Assembly: GCA_015143735.1 (NCBI GenBank)
Contig: VKHC01000407.1
Location: 1,336 to 12,459, forward strand
Length of the DNA: 11,124 nt
Direction of reading: 5' to 3'
Source of the DNA: Synura sp. LO234KE
Lineage: Eukaryota > Sar > Synurophyceae > Synurales > Mallomonadaceae
Shown here one piece after another: positions 1 through 7,720 of the stretch. Positions within the stretch are counted from its first letter, which is position 1, and every line of letters starts with the position of its first letter. A model generated the notes under the pieces. It had not been told where the DNA came from. It saw only the letters and a list, made by a program, of their open reading frames with translations, and ran no database searches. The position numbers and the translations under genes were made by a program.

Positions 1-360
1 GTGATGCGGGCGGCTAGGAATGGGCAGGTTAAAATTCTGGTGGCCTCAGACCAACTCGCTCGAGGTATCGACTTGCCTGCTGTGCGCCTGGTAGTCAACT
101 ATGACCCCCCGAACAATTCCCGCACATACATTCACCGAGCGGGAAGGACGGCCCGGGCTGGTCAAAGCGGACACTGCCTAACGCTGCTGAAAGTTGGACA
201 ATTAGGTGGATTCCGCAAGGTAAGGGCGCAACTGATGTCGGCCCTCAGCGGTCGCGAAATTCCGAAATGCCGCTTATATAAACGCGGTGATGGAGATAAA
301 GACAGCATAACAAATTTTTATCGCGAAGCGTTGGCAAAGCTTCCTGCATTGCTGCGGTAG
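1..360 (+). CDS. DEAD-box RNA helicase, DDX51/Dbp6/RH1-like, C-terminal part (5' end outside window)
   Basis: This is the end of helicase domain 2 plus a short tail, 119 codons ending in TAG. Seen directly: SDQLARGIDLP (residues 16-26, motif V), then VVNYDPP (31-37), then HRAGRTARAG (45-54, motif VI with the ATP-contacting arginines). The frame is open to base 1, so the GTG there is only the window edge and not a start; the DEAD motif and domain 1 lie upstream. The wording of motifs V and VI and the 65-residue tail ending near EALAKLPALLR resemble DDX51 of animals, Dbp6 of yeast and RH1 of plants. Known for that family: ATP-dependent RNA unwinding in the nucleolus during large ribosomal subunit assembly. 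No intron is visible in this stretch. Assignment to the DEAD-box superfamily is very secure; the DDX51 subgroup is an inference from the tail and could be a close relative. Confidence 0.9.
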   Translation: MMRAARNGQVKILVASDQLARGIDLPAVRLVVNYDPPNNSRTYIHRAGRTARAGQSGHCLTLLKVGQLGGFRKVRAQLMSALSGREIPKCRLYKRGDGDKDSITNFYREALAKLPALLR

Positions 361-406
361 CGGGGTTCGGTAAGGCTTCCATGTGCCGTGCATGTCATCA
401 TAACAT

Positions 407-673
407 TTAACTACGGATCATTCGAAGCGATATGTCCACCTTTCGATACTCCTCGTGATAACAAACAATTTCGTTATCAGCCCAGGCCACAGCACTTTTC
501 CTTAAATCACTTGTAAGTTCTGTTGAGGGCGCAGTTGTAGCAGTAGTAGGACGACCATATAGAGGGTACTTATGTTCAAGCGCATTTAATTCAATTGGCG
601 CGACACTCAAAAGTGATGGAGTTTGTGTACAGATAACCGGCGGAATATATATTGGAATAAGAACTGCGAGTAC
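407..673 (-). CDS. hypothetical protein, possible terminal exon
   Basis: An 88-codon open stretch runs from just after an in-frame TAA (674-676) to the stop at 407-409. No convincing ATG start is present: the first usable start is a TTG near 610, so if real this would be a 3' exon or a decayed end. The translation begins hydrophobic (VLAVLIPIYIPPVI), then has a Thr/Ala/Pro-rich patch (RPTTATTAPSTEL) and a charged C-terminus (YHEEYRKVDISLRMIRS). An AG preceded by pyrimidines is not obvious upstream. It lies tail to tail with the helicase, 47 bp away. I do not recognise a family. The length is only modestly above chance in DNA of this composition, so it may be a random open frame. Confidence 0.25.
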   Translation of the reverse strand, partial: VLAVLIPIYIPPVICTQTPSLLSVAPIELNALEHKYPLYGRPTTATTAPSTELTSDLRKSAVAWADNEIVCYHEEYRKVDISLRMIRS

Positions 674-1290
674 TTAATACTGGTTGCTCCCCCTTCCTAG
701 CAATAAATAAACTACTAAGTGATTTTCGGGTTTAAAAAATTAATGTATAACTAGTATCTAATCATCATCTTTGCAGAAACTAGTAGTTATTTATCACGCA
801 GAGAGTGGAAAGCATGAATGAAAAGTCAGTCGACAGGCTTTGTTAAGACATCATCACCAGTAGTACTACTACTAGACTAAGGAAATCGCTACGACCATGG
901 TGCCGCCATTTGTACCGCCGGCAAATCCCGCTACCGAGTGTTGGAATGGACTGTTCACGTATTTCTGCTTTGGATTAGTTCGGTGCTTACGAAGGTGTAA
1001 CTCTTTGTTATAGTAGTTGAACGATTCCGAACCTAAAATGAAATTATTATATCAAAAGATATCGTGCGTAGTCGGTCATACTCAAAATGGATCGACCTTC
1101 AAAGTTCAAACGCAATAGTCATACCTATCCTCATACACTTGATGGTTAAATGTGTAAGTAGGGATTATACATGAATGCTAGTATATCTTCCTTTGCTCTA
1201 TTGTGATATTGTGTTGCTAGCAATATCTCTCCGTCATACAATTATAGCAATTGTTGATCTCCCAATCCTTATGCACCTGGTCCCCCTCCA
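674..1290. other. intergenic spacer without supported genes
   Basis: No frame carries recognisable protein. Contents worth noting are the imperfect inverted repeat at 703-794, an AAUAAA-like run at 702-710 (aataaataa), a short AGT/ACT-rich patch near 860-876, and a 38-codon ORF at 897-1013. That ORF has an ATG in a good context (ACCATGG) and encodes a Pro-rich start followed by an aromatic and cysteine-rich tail (FTYFCFGLVRCLRRC). It has no homologue I know and is not called as a gene. Confidence 0.6.
703..794. repeat. imperfect inverted repeat, small hairpin/MITE-like
   Basis: The arm at 703-720 (ataaataaactactaagt) is the reverse complement of 779-794 (actagtagttatttat) apart from two single-base gaps, with a loop of about 58 bp. 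The right arm shares an exact 13-mer, agtagttatttat, with the left arm of another inverted repeat at 7535-7613. This could be a degenerate short foldback element, or a chance AT-rich pairing. Confidence 0.35.
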
Positions 1291-2362
1291 ACCTAAAATG
1301 CCTCCACACTTTCCACCACCACACGTTTGGGGATCTCGTCCATTAGTACCGCTGGCTTAGCTGCTGGTCCTGGCGTGAAGTCAACGGACCCCAGGCGCTT
1401 CAGGGGACTCTGGACACCTTAGCTCTCCCGACCGACACAGCAATCCCTCTTCTGCCGGGTCAACCCTGGAAATTCTCATCCAATGAGTTTTTATCGGGCA
1501 CGACTTACATCACAAATAATCTTCGGTACACGTGATGCTCGGGCCTCACTTCTCACACTCGTATCCTTCTCCGGTCGACCCGCTCCATGGGGTGGCACCC
1601 CCGGCGTCCTTTCCTCCCTCTCACGGTGGAAATGTACCGGTCGGTGCCATACCTCTCTCCGTTCTATCTTGGATATATGAGCTCTCACACCCACCACACG
1701 TCTCCGGAACCAGGCCTAGCTTCCTCCTCCGTGAACCACTCCTCGCACCATGTCTACCTAGCGACGATCCTGCACACCAGCACCGGTTTCTCCCCCCTTC
1801 AGCACGCAGTCAGCACAGACGTAAATCGAGTCTCATTTGCATTGCTTTACACGTCTGACACGAGTCCTCGCGTCTCTACTGTGATGCCATCGATAAGTCC
1901 CACGCTCGCCTCAAGCCTCAGGCAGTTCACCGGATGGGGATTCTTTGCGCCCTCTGGAACCATTAGAGGCATCCTATGAAGAGGCTCCCCTCATCATTCA
2001 GATACCAGATTCAGCCCTAGCGTGACTAATGACATAGCTCCGCTCGCTTTGACCTCCTTTGCTATTGAGGTGACCGCATGGCTTCATGAAACCGTGCAGC
2101 TCTCCTTGTCCCCCCAAGTATTGCTTTGGCACTCCGCCCCTGCCCCAGTCCTCTTGCTCGCCTGTCAGTCGTCAGACCTCGTTATGCACCTTGCACAGTC
2201 CTATGGGACCTGAGGTGTCTACCCCTTAAAACTTCCATTAAGATACACCCCCTGGGCGACTGCTTTCCCGTGGGCGCCCTGCGCGGCTCCTGGTCCTGGC
2301 GGGACCACTTCGCGGGGGACCCCCTGCTCGTCGAAGTGGACCAGAGAGTTGTCACCTAGTAG
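1290..2362 (+). other. pyrimidine-biased decayed DNA, probable upstream part of retroelement remnant
   Basis: The + strand of this kilobase is strongly C- and T-rich (cctccacactttccaccacc near 1300; cctctccgttctatcttgg near 1650) and much richer in GC than the flanks. Several overlapping open frames occur (for example 1587-1979 and 2126-2359), but none keeps protein-like composition for long and no reverse transcriptase motif such as a Y/F-x-D-D box was found. Because it runs without a composition break into the RNase H remnant downstream, I read it as the 5' portion of the same mutated element. It could equally be a different, unrelated repeat. Confidence 0.3.
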
Positions 2363-3135
2363 AATGCCTGCGGCGCATTCAGGCTCATTGCATTCGCGAC
2401 CTGGACCCTCCTATATGGGAAAACGTCACAATGAGATTTGCGAGCGAGTACTTGAATTGCCTTGTCTCCCCCAAGGCTCGCAGAGCCACTACGAGAAACT
2501 CCTCCATGAGTGGCACTGCACCCTTGGTCACAACTCCTGCAAAGAATCCTCTATGGCGTCCGAGCGGAGGGCCTTACTGACCTGCACCCTTCGCTCTCAT
2601 TCAGACTCTTCGACGAAGACACCTACGATCATATCTTCCGCCTGTCTTCACCCTCTTCTGCATTAACTCTGACATGGACCAATACGCGCTCAGCATAGAC
2701 CTTGAAAAGCAGCTTGTACCTCAGCTCATACAGCTTGTTCTCTCTCCCAACGGTCACAGAATTTGCCTGGGGAACTGGACAATTGACCACTCTCTCCTGT
2801 GTCCTCTTTTGTACTAACTCCCCGGAGGCCATTACTGCTGTGCTCCTCGACGTCTCTCGCACCCTGATCCTGCGGATCGACGCCCGAAAATAAGCGAGAA
2901 ATGCCTCTAGAGATCGTGGAGAACAGTAAAGAGGCCGACCCAATTGTACTCCGCGCTCTTCAACGCAATTACAAACCTTTTTCCCCTCGACCGATCAAAG
3001 AACTCAAAGTATACTACGGCGTTCGGCTAGGTGACATTCCATTTGTCTACACCACTCCTGGAAAGACGCCCAGCCGCACACTATCATAGGGATCTGCAGC
3101 GACTTCAAGCGGTTCAAGACCCGTTAGAAGACCGA
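2363..3135 (+). pseudogene. frameshifted coding remnant upstream of RNase H, family unknown
   Basis: Protein-like segments follow one another in different frames: ECLRRIQAHCIRDLDPPIWE then NVTMRFASEYLNCL from about 2362; YEKLLHEWHCTLGHNSCK near 2490-2540; LLQRILYGVRAEGLTDLHPS and FRLFDEDTYDHIF near 2530-2640; LEKQLVPQLIQLV and NGHRICLGNWTIDHSLL near 2700-2800; and IVLRALQRNYKPFSPRPIKE near 2945-3003. All are on the + strand and lead into the RNase H domain, so together they look like one polyprotein broken by several indels. I cannot match them to a defined domain. By position they would lie between reverse transcriptase and RNase H of a retroelement. This is inference from order and composition only. 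Confidence 0.35.
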
Positions 3136-3544
3136 AGCGTACGTCGCCCAGCATATTACCCTTGGGCAGACTCCCAGATGTCGGGGTTCGCCGGGTGGGG
3201 AGTGTATCTCACTCGCGCCTTTGCTCCTCCCGCCAGCAACACCGGTGAAATCAGCGCTTTCTACCATGTCCTCAAGTAGATTCGTGCCTCTGATGGGACC
3301 TCCTCCACGCCAGCTCGCCGGCGTATAAACCTTATCACCGACAGCGAGTACTGTATGCGCCTCTTCGGGGACAACTCGATCAAGGCTCGGCGCAATAGGG
3401 CCACCATTCAGCGCGTCCGTCGTTTTTTTGTCAAGATCATGAAATTGCCATTTCCTGGATGAAGGCGCACACGAGGGTGCCTCCTCCCCTGACGGCGATG
3501 TGGCGGCGGATTACCTAGTGGCTCGAGGGCGGTCTGGCTCCTGA
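3136..3544 (+). pseudogene. degenerate retroelement RNase H domain
   Basis: Seen: PWADSQMSGFAGWGVYL (about 3160-3210), matching the first RNase H strand where TDGS...AGWGVY is usual, with D at 3169-3171. NTGEISAFYHVL follows, with the helix glutamate at 3247-3249. After one in-frame TAG (3277-3279) comes INLITDSEYCMRLFGDNSIK, with the second aspartate at 3340-3342. After a frameshift past the T run near 3423 come HEIAISWMKAHT and GDVAADYLVARG (last aspartate at 3509-3511), ending at TGA 3542-3544. These are the D-E-D-D set and the WxKxHT loop of RNase H1-type domains. Such C-terminal RNase H domains are known from several LINE clades. The domain is too broken to be translated. It could also derive from a cellular RNase H1, but the decayed coding sequence upstream and the repeat-rich setting favour a retroelement. 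Confidence 0.7.
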
Positions 3545-3785
3545 TCCTTGTCTTTACTCCGTCGTTCTAGGCGACCTCGTGTTTCCTCCTCTTCGGATCC
3601 TCTCCGGCGAGCGCGTCGCACGTCCCGGGGTTGTGATCGGAATCCCCGTGTGTTGGCAGTGCCTCACTAACGTTCGACTGCTATCGTGATCTGATTTTGC
3701 GTGTAACGTTACTGCATATAGTGCTCGCTCTCGTTGCAACCCTGTTCCCCCCGCGGCCTTCGGGGATGTAGCAAGGAATTAAATG
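3545..3785 (+). other. probable 3' untranslated end of the retroelement remnant
   Basis: This stretch is non-coding and keeps the pyrimidine bias of the element. A compact GC hairpin occurs at 3749-3765: CCCCG (3749-3753), a 7-base loop, then CGGGG (3761-3765), followed by aaggaattaaatg. A 3' stem-loop is a common feature of LINE transcripts recognised by their reverse transcriptase, so this may mark the element's end. No poly(A) tail or target duplication was identified. Confidence 0.3.
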
Positions 3786-4010
3786 TCTCCTCCGGGTTTA
3801 AGCACCCAGAGCTCCCTACTCGGTCACGGGGATTGCCATTATGTACATTAAGTCAATCCAACTGGGATTCGCGGTATCTTCCAAAATCGCGGTAAGTATG
3901 GGGGTAGCTCCATGCAACCGCCCCAAACATCCTACTTCCATCTAAATAGTCTTTAATACACTCAAAAAGCTTAACTTCCGAAGATTTTTATCTAAGATGG
4001 TTTTTAGCAC

Positions 4011-4344
4011 AATAAAATAAGATCATGAGGTCGGTATAGACTATTTAGTGTCCCTGATAGAGGATATTTATATTATCTGTGCATATACAATAGATATTGG
4101 TCCTATAATACCTACATCATACTGTATTTCCTATACCACTATGTTTTTACTAGTAAAACCGTTTGTATTTTACTAGTGCGACCAGTAAAAGCATAATAAA
4201 ATAAGATCAAGAGGTTCGTATCGACTATTCAGTGTCCCTGATAGAGGATATTTATATTATGTGTGCGTATACAGTAGATATTGGTCCTATAATACCTACA
4301 TCATGCTGTATTTCCTATATCACTATGATTTTACTAGTAGAACC
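4011..4344. repeat. two-copy tandem duplication, 150-bp units, 184-bp period
   Basis: The unit at 4011-4160 recurs at 4195-4344 with 12 differences counted by eye (about 92% identity). The 34 bp between the units is not duplicated after the second. An open frame runs through both (beginning SLIEDIYI), but of the seven differences downstream of base 4049 six change the amino acid, so there is no sign of protein constraint. It is an internal repeat of the inverted-repeat element. Confidence 0.9.
4149..4177. repeat. perfect 10-bp inverted repeat (hairpin)
   Basis: ACTAGTAAAA (4149-4158) and TTTTACTAGT (4168-4177) are exact reverse complements around a 9-base loop. The left arm is itself part of the palindrome ttttactagtaaaa. 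It lies at the end of the first 150-bp unit, at the junction with the 34-bp spacer. Confidence 0.75.
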
Positions 4345-4620
4345 TACTGTACTGTACTGGAAAAACTTACCAAATGAAAAAGTTGTTGTCTTGATCTTAT
4401 TAAATCCTAAAATATAGCGTATTTAAGCACAGTTGAGCCTTTTTAGACTGTAGAAAGTGTCAGAACTTCAAAAACGCAGCGCGGTAAGTGTTAACCGCGA
4501 ATCCCAGTTGGAATCACTTCATGGGGAATTGTTGGTTCTTCGGTGGAGGCGTGGTTTTCCCATCGCACTTGAGGAATATACTTCTACCTTTGACCTTACA
4601 ATGCGATTTTCTTGAAAGTA

Positions 4621-5156
4621 TGCCAGGACATCCCCAACTAACTCAAAGGGAATGACGAGGAGGGGCGGTGTCCTGTGGGCATACCATACACTGCCTCCTA
4701 GGAAGGGGCGGCGCGTTGCCTGATGTTGACTAGTTTAACTAGGCCATCAGACACGACGTAGTGAGGACCAACCATATCTCTAGAGGAGCATGGAAATAAC
4801 ATCCCGAGGTCTACCAGTCCGCTACCGCCCCGTCATCGCCTACAAGGTCGTCCATCGTGGCAAGGAAGTAGGTGGTGAGGCACTGAGAAGCCACCGCGGG
4901 GGGGGGTGCAGGATAGCTCGGTGCACGGGGCGTGGCAGCAATGACCTTGTTTCATTCATTCTGTGGGCGTGACTCCTCGCGACACAACCGTAGTAAAGAG
5001 AGAGGAGGATAGTCTGTTATTGGGTTCATGTCCCGATGTTCGTCTCATTGCTCCCAGACCTCCTACGAGCCTCGAGATTTCCGCCCAGAGCAGGGCAATT
5101 AATCCCATCCAAGAGACATCATCTGAGCTCTCAAACAAGCGCTCGATCATTTGCAC
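4621..5156 (-). pseudogene. truncated copy (copy B) of an unrecognised repeated protein family
   Basis: The minus frame 4956-5156 reads IERLFESSDDVSWMGLIALL followed by WAEISRLVGGLGAMRRTSG. This aligns with the copy at 7752-9802 (EEIFQPYGQVPWDDLITP, then LLWAEHVLSHVEEAWHALDSG) and the copy at 6273-7253 (VCLFPTHDEVPWMELIDPL). Downstream in its sense, tccccaacta (4631-4640) and the following bases match 7745-7768, which lies at a comparable distance below the motif in the 7752-9802 copy (about 480 versus 585 bp). At about 5160 the frame meets a stop and the DNA turns abruptly AT-rich, so the 5' part (the GGWL region and the cysteine segment) is missing. Function unknown. The match is short, but motif and downstream flank support each other. 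Confidence 0.5.
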
Positions 5157-5174
5157 CTATAGACTAGTGTAAAA

Positions 5175-6270
5175 TATCCTATTTGAAATCACACTTTCAA
5201 ATAATCTTGAATGTAAAGAGTTCGCTGCTCAAATCTGATTCCCCTTTACGCCTTCGGTAATTATTTGCTGTCGTCGGTAGAAGGTGGTTCAAATATGGTT
5301 GCAAAACAGATCTAAACTCTAAACTCTAGCAGCCTACTAATTTTTCAATTAAAACATAGACGGTTCCAAGATATACTTTCCAGTGAACCAGATAAACTTT
5401 TTGAAAACTTTTAAGAATAAGAAAGATAACTAGTATATTTATTAGAAACTCGCAGAACGGGACGGACATACCACGTACACAGCCGTTAAGATAATATATA
5501 GTAAAGGAAACTCAGAATGAAATATCTCATGTAGAAAGAGAAATCGGCAGAAATATTTTAGATACATTATAGAATATCGGTAATTAAGTAGGAAATAGAA
5601 AATTTTTGAGTTTTTCAACTCGTAGCAGATGTTGGAAAAAATCGGTGCAACTTTAGGTGTAGAGTCCAGAATATGATGGAAATATCTCAAAACATGAAGG
5701 TAAGTCATGTATACGTATTATATATGAATATATATCTGTAAATTAAATATATTTATTTAAAGATGTGTAATTGAGAGTTTTTAATAGATATCTGCGCAGT
5801 GGCATTAGAGGCGTAATAAAGCGGTTTAATACAAGAAATAAACAGCGCTTATTAATGCTATAAATGATATATGTTAGGAATATATTTAGCGTAGAGAATA
5901 GTTTTAAAGGGATTGTTGGCACCCTAGTATATATAGATGGTAGTTAGCTGTATGTAGTTGTGATTTACGAGTTCAATTATGAAAATAATTGTTTCTTGTG
6001 TCTTACTCAATTTTCTACTAATTCGGAGCTTCCTAGTAAATAGCACCAGCTGTAGAGCAAAAATTGAGTAGCAGAGCACACATGGCGCTTGGCACCAGCT
6101 GAAACAGTGGCGTAAAATATATAGCGCCACGCACATATACAAGAAGCAGCAGCTATAGTGCCACGTTCAAATACAAGAAGCAGCACGCGCTCGAAGCACA
6201 ATCCTAAATAGTACAGAAAGTTCCAAGTCGAACCTGCCCAACCACTACTGTCTAAAAGCGTCCGACGACT
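5175..6270. other. AT-rich intergenic spacer
   Basis: About 1.1 kb with long A/T runs (for example tatatatgaatatatatctg near 5720) and no recognisable coding sequence. The open frames present (such as 5442-5708 and 5924-6201, minus) give Phe/Tyr/Ile-rich translations typical of AT-rich noncoding DNA. Its right end holds short repeats: the 34-bp tandem pair at 6120-6187, and caccagctg twice about 50 bp apart near 6042 and 6092. Confidence 0.6.
6120..6187. repeat. 34-bp tandem duplication
   Basis: The unit at 6120-6153 (tatagcgccacgcacatata, then caagaagcagcagc) is followed directly by a diverged copy at 6154-6187 (tatagtgccacgttcaaata, then caagaagcagcacg). The second halves are almost identical. 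Only two copies are present. Confidence 0.8.
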
Positions 6271-6272
6271 AG

Positions 6273-7253
6273 GTCAAAGCACCTTCCGACCAAAGAAGCC
6301 CAGAGATTTTGCAATTACCTCTGAAGGTATTGCTGATACGCGAGTTCATTTGTCACACGGTCAGGATTAATTGTGCAAGATATCTTCGCTCCAGCAACTG
6401 GAAAGAGCTGTTGTTCGTCTTCTCCTTTACGAAACCCATTCATTTAAAGGCCGGGGATATTGGTTCTGCAAATTGCAATTTTCATAAAGTTTGGAATGCA
6501 AGAAGCCGGGGGCAATATACCAGCCACCTGCGCTTTCGACGGCTGATGGCGATGATCTTGAATCATTTGGCAAATGCCGAGGGAAAGTTGGTCAGAAAAA
6601 TTGGAGTCGCAAAGATCCTACGTGTGCTTTAAATTCTGTGTGGACTATCTCAACAAAACGCGGTGCAGCGCGAGGAGTCGAGAAAAAGTTATATGTCAAA
6701 GGGGGCTGGTTATGCAGCTTCCCGTTTGACATCTCCAGCTCCAACCTTCATCGCGAAGACGAATTTTGCACCCGTGTGTGTCCTACAAAGCTGCTCGCCA
6801 AGATCCGACTGCGGGACCTTACAAGGGTCTTTTGATCACCCACTACCTGCTTTCCTTGTAGTCTCATCATTTTCCGTTCTCTTTTAACAGCTTCCCGGTA
6901 GATTTCTTGGGTATTTCACACACGACGAGATAATCAAGATTGTCTGTTTGTTCCCAACTCATGATGAGGTGCCGTGGATGGAACTTATTGACCCTCTGGA
7001 GGAGGTCTGGCAGGTAGGAGATGCCTGTCAGGACATGGACCTCCGGCAGAAACAGCCACTACACGGTCGGACAAGGCACCATGGTACGCTTTGCGCAACG
7101 AAACCTCTCAGCGCCTTTTCACAAGCTGCATTGCTACGACAGCCGTCCCCGTCCCGGCAGACGGCGGCTCCGGGATTCTTTCATGGTGGTGGCCGTGCCC
7201 CGCACTATTTATACACTTTTCTCTCGACTATTTGGTGGGCGCGTCAGGAGTAG
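6273..7253 (+). pseudogene. decayed copy (copy C, + strand) of the unrecognised repeated protein family
   Basis: Coding-like sequence in successive frames: 6273-6490 (NWKELLFVFSFTKPIHLKAG), 6491-6835, and after a shift a frame running to 7253 with one TAA at 6885-6887. The middle frame has QPPALSTADGDDLESFGKC, a second cysteine in RKDPTC, then KLYVKGGWLCSFPFDISSS and REDEFC. The last frame has GRFLGYFTHDEIIKIVCLF and HDEVPWMELIDPLEEVWQVG. Order and spacing mirror the minus-strand copy: IYLQGGWLDYSSFVFNVTS and KDDF, then GWMGHFFLEQVDLLVEEIF and GQVPWDDLITPL, with GGWL to VPW about 270 bp here and 310 bp there. This collinearity is the evidence for family membership. I know no named domain for it. 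Alternatives are a multi-exon host gene family, since cttttaacag at 6881-6890 resembles a 3' splice site, or a gag-like retroelement protein. Confidence 0.5.
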
Positions 7254-7720
7254 GCGCGGCTAGTCTTTTCTTCGAGGTAATAGGTTTGATGTGGGCACTA
7301 GGGAACCTTCTGTTACTACTAGTTCTTCTGTCGTATGTGTTTCCTATCCTCTTTTCCCCTGACTTTTCCTCTTGTGTTTCGAGTGGGGTCGTCCGCGCTT
7401 CTTCACATGATTCCTTTCACCTCGTGGGGGACGTCGTGGCGTACTAACACAGATGGCGTTCAAGGTGCAGTTACCTGGAGCTTTCTACTCGGTAATCACG
7501 GCTTGCCAGGAGGTTTTCTTTTTGCCAAAAATCCAGTAGTTATTTATTACAAAGGGAAGGTAAAGTCAGACGGAGGTCTTGACAGCACCATTACACCACT
7601 TAGTAAATAACTATCCCCTATATATACACCAAATGACAAGTCCCGTGACCGAGTAGGGGCAGGGGGAGAAGGCCACGTATACCCGAGAGCAAGAGACATT
7701 TCTTAATTTCTTTCTCCCCA
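7254..7720 (+). other. region downstream of copy C, no supported gene
   Basis: Overlapping short open frames (7091-7447 with a Leu/Val/Phe-rich stretch, and 7335-7610) are present, but none resembles a known protein or the other family copies. The second ends close to the inverted repeat at 7535-7613. Probably non-coding or the decayed 3' flank of copy C. Confidence 0.4.
7535..7613. repeat. short inverted repeat sharing a 13-mer with the one at 703-794
   Basis: tagttatttatta (7537-7549) and tagtaaataacta (7601-7613) pair at 12 of 13 positions around a 51-bp loop. The 13-mer agtagttatttat at 7535-7547 is identical to 782-794, which is also an arm of an inverted repeat. The loop sequences do not look alike. 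Confidence 0.3.

Larger units (their letters stand above)
3846..4523. mobile_element. MITE-like non-autonomous element with terminal inverted repeats
   Basis: The sequence at 3846-3875 matches the reverse complement of 4494-4523 at 27 of 30 positions. The inner 19 bases are perfect: TCCAACTGGGATTCGCGGT at 3857-3875 and its complement at 4494-4512. Inside the termini lie a direct motif cgcggtaagt at both ends (3888-3897 and 4480-4489) and a 150-bp tandem duplication. At 678 bp, AT-rich inside with GC-rich termini and no transposase, it fits a MITE-type DNA transposon derivative. Target duplications are uncertain. If the element is taken as 3858-4511, AAT flanks both sides (3855-3857 and 4512-4514), but the outer 10 bp still match as an inverted repeat at 8 positions, which argues for the longer boundary. 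I do not assign a superfamily. Confidence 0.7.

Noticed and set aside
4232-4417. Open frame over the second 150-bp unit, with a hydrophobic translation
   Set aside because: The same frame is open in the first unit, but differences between the units are mainly non-synonymous and it lies inside an inverted-repeat element, so no coding constraint is visible.
3855-4514. AAT/AAT as a 3-bp target duplication flanking the inverted-repeat element
   Set aside because: Three bases are easily matched by chance, and inverted similarity continues outside them, so the boundary is left at the 30-bp repeats.
5442-5708. 88-codon minus frame rich in Phe, Tyr, Leu and Ile
   Set aside because: The composition is what AT-rich noncoding DNA gives by chance; no motif, no start context and no homologue recognised.
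5924-6201. Overlapping minus frames with a repeated Cys/Ala/Trp pattern
   Set aside because: The peptide repetition simply reflects the 34-bp DNA tandem duplication read in two frames.
7091-7447. 118-codon + frame with a long Leu/Val/Phe stretch resembling a membrane helix
   Set aside because: It overlaps the copy C frame, and its hydrophobicity comes from a T-rich tract. No supporting signal sequence, start context or homology.
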